Positions 31,322 through 43,560 of a stretch of 45,101 nucleotides of DNA are shown here, piece by piece. The notes under the pieces are model-generated. The model was given only the letters and a program-made list of their open reading frames with translations, did not search any database and was not told where the DNA came from. Position 1 is the first letter of the stretch, and every line of letters starts with the position of its first letter. Source of the stretch: Tubiluchus corallicola (lineage: Eukaryota; Priapulida; Priapulimorpha; Priapulimorphida; Tubiluchidae); contig JAQGDQ010001352.1 in the NCBI GenBank assembly GCA_030141605.1, positions 1-45,101 of the forward strand. Reading direction: 5' to 3'. Both the position numbers and the translations under genes were made by a program.

Positions 31322-32136
31322 CTGTAGAAAAACAGCACAGTTAAAAATGTTGCTGTTCAAATATAAATTACGCGTTTATGATTGAACTCTCAAATGGCTG
31401 TTTAAGATAAGTGCTGATTTTTGTAAGGAAATTAAGTAGCCCTTGATGTGTTTTTTACTTTTCGTTATCAGTGACACGTCTGCCAAAAAAACGAAAATTT
31501 GCCAGCAAGATTAATGATCTCCGCAAACGAAGTTGAGCAACATAAAGCCCGGTTAATAAATGAATAGTGACTACTGAATGATGAATGAATAACGACTCGT
31601 TGTACACTTACCTATAAATGTGTGCCTTTTGAGGAATCATGGGTACGCATTCTGACTAGCCACAAGTTTGTTCATTAAAGTATCCACTGACTTTGAATAC
31701 TGGCAGACAGCTTGCTAAATGCAGGACTGTAGATTCACATCAGAGCTGCTATAATATTATGAGAAAATTAACTTTTAATGCACGTAATTAAAAATTGTCA
31801 TTTTTTCAAATCCAAACTTTGTCTTTCTTTCAAATTTTAAATTACCAAGATAGTAATTAAGTACACACTTTTAAATGTAAATTTTATACTACTTTTACTG
31901 CTACTGCCACCACCAGAAGTACTATGATATTATATTGGTGTACATTTTTTTCAGATTAAGCATTCCATTCTAAGATTGCTAACTACTAGTGTTTATTTGT
32001 TTATCAAGCTTTCATCATCAAGCCTTCATATTCGTTATTACTTATTTTGACCCTGTATATTAACATTAGAGCTGCTATAAAATTATAAGAAAGTTAACGT
32101 TTATTGCATGTAATTAAAAGTTGTTATGTTTTTCAG

Positions 32137-32165
32137 ATACGTTATTTAACAGCGACATTAAATTG
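32137..32165 (+). other. possible second non-coding exon
   Basis: A 29-base stretch bounded by a good acceptor (TTTTTCAG) and donor (GTAAGT). It has no ATG. It could be a 5' untranslated exon of the zinc-finger gene; transcript data are needed to be sure. Confidence 0.35.
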
Positions 32166-32404
32166 GTAAGTTTGACTATTTTCTTGTTGAATTTTTTAAT
32201 TTTAAATGACCCTACTGTCCGTGTGTCTGTTCGTCCACTGTCCACAATAGGTTTTTCTCTTGTATTTCTGTAACAAATGATCGGATCGTCATGAAACTCG
32301 TGCGATTCGAACTCTAGATCCTGTGCAGTTAGAATCTTGACATTGTTAAAATGGTTTTAGCTGACCGAGCCGTAAATAACACTTCATTTTTTTGCTTATT
32401 TTAG

Positions 32405-32449
32405 ATTGAAGAGTCTCGATTTTCTTGAAATTTTTGCAATGCCTAAGCG
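32405..32449 (+). CDS. exon with start codon of the zinc-finger gene
   Basis: Acceptor TTATTTTAG precedes it and donor GTAAGT follows. ATG at 32439 gives Met-Pro-Lys plus two bases of an Arg codon completed by the first base of the next exon. Confidence 0.7.
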
Positions 32450-35400
32450 GTAAGTAAAGAAAATTTGCTTTTTAGCCAGAAAACCTTTCCATCTACTTTT
32501 TTATTTTCTGCATATGTACCGTTGTACAAACATACAGAAATATTTTTCTGCTGTTAACAATCTCGTGTGGTGTGAGATTATTCTTTATTTATATAACTTT
32601 TTACAGGATCATCTTGCAATTTATTTTCGAAACATTTTAAGTTAACAAGCCAGCCCCACGTCTGTTGTGTTTGCAATCATTAAAATTTCTACATTCTCAA
32701 TAACCTGAAGAACTTTGCTGCCAGTAAACAGAACATCATTTTTCTTGTAACAAAACTTTAAACAATACACTATAGCTTGCGTTATTATAGTGATAAAAAA
32801 GTCAAATCAAATTTACATACCCTTAGTTTACACAACAACTTAATAACTTATTTATTTTATCATGGACTTTATATATATATATTCTCTTATAATATTACTA
32901 TCTTGTATTAACCACTGTTGTTTACTTTTTCTGTTAAACTAGTAAAATGAAATGACGTTTTTCTTCTTTTTTCAGATGCCATTTTTTCGCCGAGTGTGGG
33001 GGGCGAGGCAACGTGGATCCCCGGTACGCCACGCACAGGTCCACGTCTGCCTGTGCGTGGCGCTACGAAGCTCAGAGGGAGCGAGAGATCGTCGCAGGGG
33101 TGGTGGCTCGGCCACCCCTGGAAGAGGTCCAGAGTAAACCGAAGCCAGTGTAAGTAGACACGATTATAATTACAAATTAGCTTTTTCAGTTAGAACCGTT
33201 CATTTCGCCACCTCGTGGCTATAGTTTTTGTTTTTGTTTACTTTACACAAAACATTACCGTTTGGTCTTTGTGAAGCAAACAATGCATAATAAATTAACA
33301 GCTAGCTTATTACAATCATTTCATAAAGTTTTGATATCGTCTTAATCGACACGAACTGGAACGTTGTCTCTTGACATTTCATTCCATCCGAGATATTACT
33401 GATTTTTCGATAGTTAATTATTGTACCAAAAGGAAAAATGATTATAGCAAATGACGTCAACAATCATTTAAAGTTACGTTGCTGTTTTTTAGTATCGTAC
33501 TATAATGATAATGATAAGAATGAGTGGTTATGAAGTTGTTTTTGTAATTCAAACGTCTCTGTTTCAAATCCAGGCTGAGTTCAAGCTATTTACTTTCTTG
33601 TCTTCGTGAGTTTAATGTGTATCAACATTCATAATAATTGTGGTTTTCTACCGTCATAGCAAATCTTTTACTGTGTTGGTTGCAGTAGTTCATTTAGCTG
33701 CTGAAAGAGACGGTTTGCTAAATTCTGCTGTTTCTTAATTGAGCACAATATTTACTCGAGTAGTTGTGAACCGTAACTGAACAACTGACCTACCAACTTT
33801 GAGCAATTTTCGTCCAAGAACTCATGGGTAACTTGAATATGACTTAATATATTTTTGGTTAAAACGTTTTAGACATCAATAATCTGTGGTTATATAAATA
33901 ATAATAATTATAATTGTCCTTAATAATGTTTAGGACACTAATAGTCCAATGATAACAGCTTATTTTCAAAGTAGTCTTGATAGAACCCGGTTGGCAGAAC
34001 GAGCGGTAATTAAATCTTTACTCTTACGTGTCAGGAATTGAACCCGCGACCTCCAGGATGGAAAACGAACACACGACAATTGAGCTAACCCCCGAAATTT
34101 TTGCTCTTGAGTAACGCATAGCAACAAAATATTTGCTGTTTCTTTTCAGTTAGATCTGCAAATTTGTGCTTTCAACACTAGAAAATTGATATTTCATTTA
34201 TTTTTCTTTCCATTTGGAGATGTCCAATATGTCAGCTTGTGTGTCAATGTTTATAATAAACCTACCAGAGTTGAACTTGTGCGTTAAGAGGATTGATCAG
34301 TTTTTCAAACACGTGCTTAACAAATTGCCAGCAAATAGGAGTCATTTAGTTCCAACAATTTCTCATGTAGTTTTATTAACTTCTTAAACATGCAGATTTT
34401 TCAGAGATTTTTTTTGAGAATAGTTTGATTCAATATCGTTTTTTGCTTTTGTAAAAGAGCTGTGGAAAAATTGGGATACGCAATCCCGATTTTACACCAG
34501 CAAATAGGAGTCAATTAGTTCCAACAAATTTCTCATGTTGTTTTATTAAATTTGTTTATCCATAAAATTATTAAACCGGAAGTGCATCTTCCCATCATAT
34601 AATTTTTGAGTCTTTTTTGTTGTTTTGTTTTTGAAGTTTGGCAAAATGACACTACGTTTTGTAGAAAAATGAAAATGATTTTTGTCTCTTTTAGGCGAAG
34701 GTGCCCAAATTATGATTCGTGTGGTGGGCAGGGCAATGTCATTGAGGGTCGGGGCAGGCACTATGTGATGTCGAATTGTCCATTCGAGCTGGAGGCGGTG
34801 CCTGTCCCGGCCCTGCGTGTGACCAGGTAAGCAGATTTTTTATAATTTAAACCTAACAAAAACGAAATCTTAATTTTATTGTATTTTTATTTCACGTACA
34901 ATTGTCAGAAGTGCAAAGTTAGAACTGACTTTCAACCCTTAAATTTCAACTTTTTATTATTATGTATGAAAGCACAAAGCTGGTTAAACTTTGTCTCCAA
35001 ACATGTTAGAGGCCTAATGCAGGGCTAATATGCAAAAACATGCTGTTAGACATCTCTAAGAAATGACTAAATTTAGCGGAAGAAACTTTAGGTTTTCTAA
35101 TAATGACTGGCATTATAGGCTAGCAAAGGCATTGCAACTTGTCAGTTTAACAGTACAAATGCTAGCTCCCAATGTTCAGTAATGCACAAACGTCTTCTGC
35201 TTTTTATGCAGAAACAGTGAATGGACGTATTAACGTATTAACTGATACTTTACGTAGGTTTTATATGACTTAATAACACGCCAAATGTCAGCATAATAAT
35301 CAGCCCACGTGACGACGCAAATAGCCACCAAGGTAGTTTTCATTTTGCTATGAGTTATACAGCATCTCCCCGATGACACCCCACCCCCGATTTTATTGAA

Positions 35401-38053
35401 AAAATGTAAGAGGCCATATTAACGACTTTTTAGAGGCTTACATGTTTGCTAAACAAGGATTTATTTTTCAGAGCTTATCCAACTGGAGTGGGGCGTGTTT
35501 TGCCTGTTCGTCGGGTGCGGCCTGCGAATTTCCGGCCGCACCCCTATGCTCGACGGCGGATTGCAGTTGCTGCTGTTGAGGTAGGATAGCTCTAACCCTA
35601 AACCCACGCTTTTGTACACATATTCCTGTTTGAATGAAAGTTTACAGTACATGAATATAAGTGTAAATTAAAAATATAAGCTGTTTTGCGTAAAGAAATA
35701 TTAACAGCTCGAGCTTCTGTTTTATTAAAGATTGTGCAGGTAATTTTTTCTAGTCCATCCTGTATCATGTTTATTGTTCAAAGCGTTTGCTCATCAATAT
35801 AATGCTTTTGCATCGTGATCCAAGTTTTTCCAATCAAATATACATTGTTAAAAGTAATTAACAATGGCACATTTTGTTGTAAAAATTTGTAAATTCTTGT
35901 AATATGAATGAAAGATTCCTTAAATCTCACTAATTAAATCTCACTAATAAAATCTCACTTTCGTCTCAGTCAAATAAATCACAACAAATTTTATATAATT
36001 TTTATTAAAAAGGGAAAAGATGATTTTATTGTTTATCGCAAAAAAACTTTCCAAACAAAGTCATATTAATTAGTATATAAGCTTACATGATTGACGGACT
36101 GTGCTAAGTAGAAAAGGAAATTCTAAATAATTTAAAATGTTTCCACCAACTGTTAAGACGGTATTGCAAGCGCCTTCCCAGTGTGCACCACTGATTCACC
36201 AAAAACACATTATTGATCCTATTGACAACACAAAGTAATTTATACATTTGTTTAGTTAGCGAAGAGTGTCCTATTCTTCAAAGTTTACCCAATGTTATCT
36301 AAACTTTATTCAATTGTCTTGCCTTTGAAGTTTCAAGTTTTACACAGCATTACTGCTTATCTAGGTTTTGTGCACCATAAGGTAGCATGTAAGTGATAGG
36401 AAATTTAAAAATTAAGATAATTTATTCCTATTTTTTTAATTAATTTCTTTTTTCCTGCTGACAACTGCTAATGTGCAATGGAAACGTTTCTTATTAAAAA
36501 TGATATAAAGTTCCCTGATATCGTGAGACATTTATCAAACTCATGCCATTGTTATTATTAAGAAATTGAAAACTATGACAACCATAATAAGAAAGATAAC
36601 TATATATTTGTACAGTTTAAAAGTATAGTTTGCAAACTGTATATTTACAGTTTATACTATAAACAAATTAATTGAACCATTTAGTACAGATTGTGTTTTG
36701 AGTTACGCAACTAATATTTTTAAATCTCTTTATATTTTTTATAAATATTCAACAGTACTGTAAGCCTGCACATATTGAACACTTTTAGTGCCAGGTTTGT
36801 CTAGTGCATATGTGCATTGTGCTTGTACATGCATATATAATTATGTAAATATGTTTGCTGGAATCATTTGTAATTTTTACAGCTATGTGGTTAAAGTGGT
36901 TTTTGACGCATGCTCTATTCATTTAGTAAGTTAAAATAATGGAAAATCGCAGAAATGTTGTGATAAACATCATATTTTTATCTTTTTGCAAATGCCAAGT
37001 GTGTGGACATTCCGCAAGTATATCAAAAATGAAGGCGTTTCTTTGAAGACTGTTCTAAAAGGGCCATTTGGTCCCAGCTAGAGCTCAATACTTTCTACTT
37101 TTTGTTCCTCTTCTGCATCAAAAGGGCTCTGTGCAATTTTCATTCATTTTCCGTTTAAGTTGTTTCAAATGTTCTATGTCAAGGTGATGAAGATCTGTTG
37201 ACTCTGGCATAATTCTGCTGTGTATATATGAGTAAATGAATATTTTGCTGCCCTCTGTTAAAGGCTTAATACATTAACTGTAATTGTTTTTCGTATGTGC
37301 CTAGCTGACATTGTTTCAATGTTTGATCTGCTTTTATAGTCAAAAGTTAATGCATTGTAATGCCATGTTGTGCTGCCATCTATTGAGTACTTCATACATG
37401 AACCGGCCTATTTTTTTCAGTTGATTGATTATTTTTCAACCATAATTTGAAAAGCACTCAAAACTTTTAATGCCTGTAACAGTGAAACTTTAGCCTTGTG
37501 TTTGTAGGGCACTTGCTTTTGATATTATTGTAATCAAAACTTCGGTGCATTTTTTCTGTGCCACCCGATATTAGATTCTATTTTGTATATACAGCGTAGT
37601 AGTTTTGTGTAAACTAAATTATTGCTTTTTTATTTTTAGCAAGTTGTTCCAGCTCCAGTTGGACCAGATGTTTGCGAGGCGGCCTGCTACCCACAGGCGT
37701 TTCATCCGGAGGAGCTGCATCGATCTTCGACCTCCTCCGTGGGTAGCAGCGACTCGGAGGACTCCGTTGCCAGGGGTATCGAGGAGTGGAAGGAGAGTAT
37801 TGGTTTCAGGAAGGAGCATGGATTTGCTCTTCCTGGATACCCCTGGCCACCGTCGCCTGGCCGTCCCAGGCGGCGGTCTCGTTCAGATGAGGAGGGAGAG
37901 GAGCAGGAGCGTGTCCGGCGTGTTCTGGAGGAACGGGAGCGGATTTTGTCGGACACGTATGTCGATAGTGACCTGGATACATCGCATGATGTTAGCGATT
38001 ACGAGCGTTGGCGGTGGGAAGCCATTTATGGACAGCCATGGTTTTCTGATTAA
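32439..38053 (+). CDS. five-exon gene for a protein with twin MYT1-like zinc fingers
   Basis: Coding exons are 32439-32449 (ending an exon from 32405), 32976-33149, 34695-34826, 35472-35580 and 37640-38053. All introns are GT-AG and the phases fit exactly, giving 840 bases and 279 residues. The protein starts MPKR. Two zinc-finger-like modules, residues 5-30 and 65-90, share C-x5-C-x4-N-x7-H-x5-C spacing with CGG(R/Q)GNV in the middle. This resembles the CCHHC (zf-C2HC) fingers of MYT1 and L3MBTL proteins, but with Asn for the first His and one extra residue between the Cys pair. The middle is Pro/Arg/Val-rich and basic; the C-terminal 110 residues are charged with acidic clusters and end WFSD. 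A nuclear DNA- or chromatin-binding role is inferred. I recognise no specific orthologue. Confidence 0.82.
32976..33149 (+). CDS. zinc-finger gene exon, finger 1
   Basis: 174 bases from a TTTTTTCAG acceptor to a GTAAGT donor. It encodes finger 1 (CHFFAECGGRGNVDPRYATH and a final Cys six residues on). The ATG at its first bases opens a different, wrong frame that stops at 33137. Confidence 0.82.
33150..34694. other. intron of the zinc-finger gene with a SINE
   Basis: AT-rich intron with donor GTAAGT. It contains the tRNA-like repeat at about 34023-34100 on the minus strand and no other feature I can support. Confidence 0.6.
34023..34100 (-). repeat. tRNA-derived SINE head, minus strand
   Basis: Read on the minus strand, a box-A-like GGTTAGCTCAATTG is followed after a normal distance by a box-B-like GGTCGCGGGTTCAATTCC. 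The D arm does not pair properly, so a SINE or tRNA pseudogene is more likely than a working tRNA. Confidence 0.55.
34695..34826 (+). CDS. zinc-finger gene exon, finger 2
   Basis: 132 bases from acceptor TCTTTTAG to donor GTAAGC. It encodes finger 2 (CPNYDSCGGQGNV ... H ... C) with the same spacing as finger 1. The same entry phase as exon 32976-33149 suggests exon duplication. Confidence 0.82.
35472..35580 (+). CDS. zinc-finger gene exon, Arg/Pro/Val-rich
   Basis: 109 bases from acceptor ATTTTTCAG to donor GTAGGA. It encodes a basic stretch (VRRVRPANFRPHPYARRRIA) that may serve as nuclear-localising or DNA-contacting sequence; that role is inferred. Confidence 0.78.
35581..37639. other. last intron of the zinc-finger gene
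   Basis: A 2.06-kb AT-rich intron; no gene, RNA or clear repeat seen inside. Confidence 0.6.
37640..38053 (+). CDS. zinc-finger gene last coding exon
   Basis: Acceptor TTATTTTTAG; 414 bases to the TAA at 38051-38053. Encodes a Ser-rich stretch (RSSTSSVGSSDSEDS), a Pro-rich segment, a Glu/Arg-rich likely helix (EEGEEQERVRRVLEERERIL) and an acidic end. I found no AATAAA close after the stop. Confidence 0.82.
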   Translation, partial: QVVPAPVGPDVCEAACYPQAFHPEELHRSSTSSVGSSDSEDSVARGIEEWKESIGFRKEHGFALPGYPWPPSPGRPRRRSRSDEEGEEQERVRRVLEERERILSDTYVDSDLDTSHDVSDYERWRWEAIYGQPWFSD

Positions 38054-38396
38054 GATGTTTTTGGTATGTCTTTTTTCTCTACAATTACTTATTGTAATCT
38101 CCTACAGTAAGACAATGAAATGTCAGACGTGCTCCAGTGGTGTTTTCTAAAGGGCGGGGAGGACAAGTCACCCTCTTCCTCCTTCTCTGACTAGTTGGAG
38201 TAGTTTCACACAAGAAACTTTTTTGTTACCCATTAACCCAAACGTGTAACAGTAATTTTCATCTCACTATGTCAGCATGCCGCAGTATCCATGTTTTTTT
38301 CTGCATACAATTGTAGTATTTTGACCTTTTTTCATTTTTATATAGGAAAACGTGCAATGGTTTATTTTAATGGTGCAGCATCATCATGTGTTTCAT

Positions 38397-38495
38397 GCAA
38401 CATTCACTACAATTACTGAGAACATCAGATGTGCAGCACAGTGAGATGCAACATTCACTACAATTACTGAGAACATCAGATGTGCAGCACAGTGA
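38397..38495. repeat. direct duplication of about 50 bp
   Basis: The block GCAACATTCACTACAATTAC and its continuation to CACAGTGAG occurs twice in tandem. Confidence 0.9.
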
Positions 38496-38751
38496 GTGGA
38501 ATCATGAAATTCTGTGCAGTATATGGAATGCAAGGAGTGGCAACACTGGATTGTCTTGCTTAACACAAGATCAGATGTCCAAAGCTATGTTTTCTACAAC
38601 AAATGGAGACATTAGATGCCTAATGCAACAACAAGGTTTGTTACATTACTGTTATATTTTATTGTGTGTTGTGTCATAGAAAAAGCCATTACAATTATCC
38701 TCATAGTATGCTTTATATGAAACACTTGTTTCTGATACAATGTAATATTCT

Positions 38752-38850
38752 TAAATTGATGCTTAAACATTCAGCATCCCTGGCCCTATTCTGCATCATC
38801 AATTGATGCTTTAACATTCAGCATCCCTGGCCCTATTCTGCATCATCATT
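38752..38850. repeat. direct duplication of about 48 bp
   Basis: The block ATTGATGCTT(A/T)AACATTCAGC through CTGCATCATCA occurs twice in tandem, with one difference. Confidence 0.9.
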
Positions 38851-39732
38851 TCTATTCAGCTTCAGTTTGATGATTCTCTAATGTGTCTACGCAATGAAGG
38901 ACACTCCAGTTTTCTTTTTGTTCAGTGTCTAAATGAGTTTGTTGTTTGTCAAGACGAGTCAAGTAATGAAGTGGAGACACCTGGTAGTTGGTCGCTAAAA
39001 CTTGTTTTTCAATGTATGACTTTAGTTGTGCTAATTAGTCGTCAGGGAATCAAATTTATAAAATTCATTTCGCATTTTGCACGACTTTGCATTTCTTGGT
39101 ATCATACAGACTGCTTGTCATAATCTTTAGTTATTTTTCTCTCGAGGTGATAATATAGCAGGAGTAGGAGGAGTCACTCTTCCGTTTTCATATTTTTATG
39201 TATATACAAGCAAAGTTGGTCTGCACGTAAGCGAGAGGGCATCATCGTTTCTGTTGTGTTTTTCTGCTGTCATTTCATTAAATGATTTAAACCAAATTTT
39301 GTTTAAGGACTTTTTCTAGCCAATAAGAAACACTTGCCGAATTTTTGGCGCCCCCTGGATGGTGTCTTAAGTATCGTTTGTTTGAAGATTGTTAGGCAGG
39401 ATTTTGCGCATTTAATTTAAATTGTTTGATTGGTTCTTTTCGACCAAATTGTTTGATTGGTTCTTTTCGACCAGCGCATGCACATTGAGCACTATTACTG
39501 CTCGCTTTCAAGCAGTAGTCGACAGTTCTTGACATGACAGACATCTGTCACTTCATAGTTGTGAGAAATCTATAAGGTTCAGAAATAGTTTGTGTGCAAC
39601 CTGCGGTTCAGAACTGGAATTATCTTTTTGCGTAACCTGTTATCCATATATTTACAAGGATACATGACTTTCTTCCTGGAAAACATTATTCCCTGTCAAG
39701 TGTTTTACCTAAAAAATGTCTATTCTCGCTCT
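38851..39732. other. non-coding stretch with a 27-bp duplication
   Basis: No supported gene. AAATTGTTTGATTGGTTCTT with its TTCGACC end is duplicated in tandem at about 39419-39472. Confidence 0.5.
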
Positions 39733-40400
39733 AAAAATTAGTAAAACTTTTTCATTCAGAATGGCAAAATGATGTCTTCCAACCTTGTGATTGCTTATTT
39801 ACTGTTTTGATTACTTATGTAACTGTCACTTCAACTGTGTCTTGGAACTCTATAATTGTTAAGGAGCTAAGTCATCAAACTTAAGCAGGTCATAGCAAGA
39901 GATGGGAGAAAAATTGTTGTTGGGTAGGTGTTGACATGGGCGGGGGGCAGTTTAAGGTCAAGGTTTACAACAAGTAAGTACTATGAGCGGCTGGACAAGC
40001 AAAGGTACTCCTCTTACTGTCCCAAGTGAGGAAGTGACATTGGAGAAGTGGTCGGTGACCTTGCGTGGGTGGATTGAGGTCAACGGAAGTGGAAGTTCAT
40101 TAACTACTACAGAAGGGAAGTCATAAAACTACAAGAGCTTGCTGACTAACCTTATGCGACTCATAATACGAAGTGGGCGAGTAACTAAGATGAGGTATTT
40201 GGTGAGTTTAAGTTGATAGTTCACAGTTAAACGTTGCAATAATTGCACAATTGCAATGAATTTGGCAAGCAAAGCTGGAGAACTTGCTATACCGGGCAGA
40301 GAACGAGTTTGGTTATGTAATCAGTGAGTTTTTATTGGTTGTTCTAGATAAAGAACGTTAAGATTTAAAAACTATTATGAGAAACAGTTTTAAAAGCTCA

Positions 40401-41906
40401 AGGAGCTGAGTGTTCAAACTGATGCAACTTATGTTACGTGATGAGGTTAGTGAATGACTTTGTTGGTGGAGGTTCAAGGTTAGAAGCCGCACAATTGTAA
40501 AACTGTGGGCAGTACGAGGTCATGGGCTGCAACAACTTCTAAAACCACCAGTAGTTAGGCGAACAAAGGCTTGCAACGTATTTTTCTAAAGGGAGGGTGA
40601 CTAATTATCATAAACTGTGGCAACTCAAAACATCTGTAAAAAGCAGTTGTGCTGAATTACTGCTAAAGTGCAAGGCAACCAGTGCAAGGCTAATATTATT
40701 CATTTTGCCTCTCAATCTAGAACTACTGATGCTGGCAAGCTGTGTACCATTTTCAAACTGTAAAACAGGAGACCTTTCAAATGTGTGAAATTTTAAACTT
40801 GCTACATCGACAGTAAAAGAAGTAAAATGATTTTTTTAATTTCTTAGATTTTTCATTTTCAATATCATTTACACCCCCCCTCCCACCACACACGCCTGTT
40901 TCACTTGCAATTAATCAGTAGACCTATGCTAGCTAAGGTTTACTTATTATATCTGCTGCACTAATTTATGCAAGACAGTTTGAGTTGAAAACGTAATCAT
41001 TAAGCTACTGTAGTGCAAACATTTTCTATGATCCAGTTCTGAAAGCAAAATTTGTTAAAAATCCGCTTACTTGAGCAATTTTAAGATTTCCATGTTGTTT
41101 TTTTAATTTCAAAAATGTTAGAAAAATATTCATAAACAATCATCGGAAAATTTGATGTGTCACATGTTCAAGCTGCAGCAGTTTTAGCAATAATTAGAGA
41201 TAGTTACTGATAATTAGTGATAGTTAGTTTTAGTTTTAATTAGTAACAGGGCGGTAGGTAAGGAGCGTAGGGTCTCATGAATTAAAACTATAAAACTTGT
41301 TTTTATCAACTGGTTTTTTATATTTATATGATATACAAATCATTTAAAAGGTCCTACCCTCCTTGCCACGTTTAATTTATTAATTAAAGAATAGATTATT
41401 TTATTCAAAGCCTTACAAAGTCTTCCAAAATTCACGAGATAAATAAGAAACAGTGAGACACGGCTTTTACTTTGTAAAACTTTGAATATCTTGCAGTTAG
41501 ATCTGCACTAATTAGGATTACGTTAATTAATAGGCTCTGAATCATCAAGAGCGACTGCAGCGCTGCCGGCAGCTGCTGCAGTAACTGTAGCAACTTGAAC
41601 ACTGCGGCGTTGTGTGTTGAAGATGTTGTGATTAAAATTTGGGTTAAAAACCATCTTGTAATCTTGCCTTTAGTCCTGAGGTAGAACTTGTTTTTACTGC
41701 AGTAATTTAACTGAAATTACAGCAATTAAACTTACTTCTCAATAAAGTGATATTAGATTGGGAAAAACTCTTTTAGCAGCAGATATAATTTTAATGATAA
41801 GTTGCAAGTGATATTTTTTTGTAAGAAAGCAGGCACATTTTATCATATTGTATCACTGGCTACGTCATTATTGGTCACTCAACGTAGTTTTGTTAACTGT
41901 CGTTTT
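40401..41906. other. interior of the foldback element
   Basis: AT-rich, without a supported gene. Segments near 40440-40560 loosely resemble parts of the arms (GAGGTTCAAGG-type and CTTCTAAAA blocks), suggesting older internal duplications. Confidence 0.35.
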
Positions 41907-42331
41907 ATAGAGAGTTTGAGTTGTCACTGAATTTAAACCACAAACTAAAGTCACCTATAGAGAATTTGAGTTGTCACTGAATTTAAACCACAAACTAAAG
42001 TCACCTATAGAGAGTTGAGTTGTCACTGAATTTAAACCACAAACTAAAGTCATCTATAGAGAGTTTGAGTTGTCACTGAATTTAAACCACAAACTAAAGT
42101 CACCTATAGAGAGTCTGAGTTGTCACTGAATTTAAACCACAAACTAAAGTCATCTATAGAGAATTTGAGTTGTCACTGAATTTAAACCACAAGCTAAAGT
42201 CATCTATAGAGAATTTGAGTTGTCACTGAATTTAAACTACAAACTAAAGTCAACTATAGAGAATTTGAGTTTTCGCTGAATTTAAACCACAAGCTAAAGT
42301 CACCTATAGAGAATTTGAGTTGTCACAGTTC
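41907..42331. repeat. 50-bp tandem repeat, about 8.5 copies
   Basis: The unit TATAGAGA(G/A)TTTGAGTTGT continues through CACTGAATTTAAACCACAAA and ends CTAAAGTCAC. The period is 50 bases with a one-base slip near 42012. There are no variable spacers. Confidence 0.95.
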
Positions 42332-43374
42332 AGTTGAGGTTAAGTTGCATCAGTTCAGGCACACAACTCCCGCTTACCATTTTAATGCAATTGTCTCTTA
42401 TAATTGTTTCTAAATCGTAGCATCCTTTCCTCTTCAACCACTAATCTAAAGTCATTGATTACTTCATCGATCTCCTTCTCCACCTGGTACAGTAAGTTAT
42501 CTACCTTTCCTTTCCGAATTCTTTGCCGTTGTGCTTTTGTTGTCACCTTTACCTGTGAACCACCCACTCAAAGTCACTGAATACCCCATCTTAGTTACTC
42601 ATCTACCTCTTGTTATGAGTTGCACAATGTTTGTCAAAGAGCTCCTTGCAGTTTTGTAACCTCCTTTCTCTAGTAGTTTTTAAACTTTCATCTCCTTTGA
42701 CTTTAATCCACCCACTCAAGGTCACTGACCACTTCTCCAATGTCACTTCCACACTTGGTACAGTAAGAGGAGTACCTTTGCTTGTCTAGCCGCTCATAGT
42801 CCTTACTTGTTGTAAACTTTGACCCTAAACTGCCCCCCCCCCCCATGTCACCACCTACCCAACAACAATTTTTCTCCCATCTCTTGCTATGACCTGCTTA
42901 AGTTTGATGACTTGCTCCTTATCAATTCTAGAGTTCTAAGACACAGTTGAAGTGACAGTTACATTAGTAATCCAAATAATAAATAAATAATCACTGGGTT
43001 GGAAAGTTGTGTTTTGACTATTCAATGAGTTTTACTATTTTTAAACAGTGCTGCACTTTCGTATTCGTCCCCTGCCTGCTTACTCTCTAAACCACTAGGT
43101 GAGATGTTAGCACATTATTTGTCCCGGGTGGTCAGTGTAATTTCAAACATGCAGCATTTGAATGTTTAGTCTGAAGAAGAAACAATGGCAAAGTTTTGTA
43201 TAACGTGATCTTGAGTCTACCTACACCTCCGTTGGTTTGCCCTTGAGGTCTTTTAGGGGTGGTTAAACTCGCTGGTTGGTCCGAGATTACAGCCTCGCTG
43301 TCAACTTACGCTGACTTAATTTGGCATTTACACCAGTACAATAACAGTAGGATAGATGTTACACCTCTGGCCGA

Positions 43375-43560
43375 TTTCCCGGGGGGGTGGGGATTTCCCC
43401 GGGGGGGTGGGGAAAAACACCCCTAAAAAGTGCGAAAATCCGGGAAAACCCCTAAAAAAGTGTGAAAACCCGTGTGAAAGTGCGCACGTGACCGAAATCG
43501 ACGAAAAAGCGCGAAAAACAAAGAAAAACGAAGAAAAGGCGTGTGAAACGAGGTAAAAAT
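43375..43560. other. GC-rich start of the foreign-looking segment
   Basis: Contains a duplicated GATTTCC(C)CGGGGGGGTGGG and many (T/C)G(T/C)GAAA motifs. Base composition differs sharply from the AT-rich sequence to the left, so a junction probably lies near 43340-43370. No coding signal. Confidence 0.45.

Larger units (their letters stand above)
39733..43042. mobile_element. foldback-type element with long imperfect inverted arms
   Basis: The left arm, about 39733-40400, is the reverse complement of the right arm, about 42375-43042, over roughly 670 bases with substitutions and small indels. The best block is 39835-40060 against 42735-42955. The interior of about 2 kb holds AT-rich sequence and a 50-bp tandem array. 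Both arms keep short broken coding-like stretches (for example YERLDKQRYSSYC, then GSDIGEVV), so the arms may derive from a gene. No transposase and no clear target duplication are visible. Confidence 0.7.

Noticed and set aside
32976-33137. 61-codon frame starting at the first ATG of the exon
   Set aside because: Its frame stops inside the exon and breaks the phase of all later exons; the frame set by the upstream ATG at 32439 gives a continuous protein with the zinc finger.
34023-34100. Functional tRNA gene on the minus strand
   Set aside because: The A and B boxes are present but the D arm does not pair and the acceptor stem does not close; SINE or pseudogene preferred.
37605-38150. 181-codon frame in the last exon of the zinc-finger gene
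   Set aside because: It runs through the intron-exon border and is out of phase with the spliced frame, whose translation is the more protein-like one.
41907-42331. CRISPR-like array
   Set aside because: The 50-bp units are contiguous tandem copies without variable spacers, and the genome is eukaryotic. The same holds for the arrays at 5203 and 30030.
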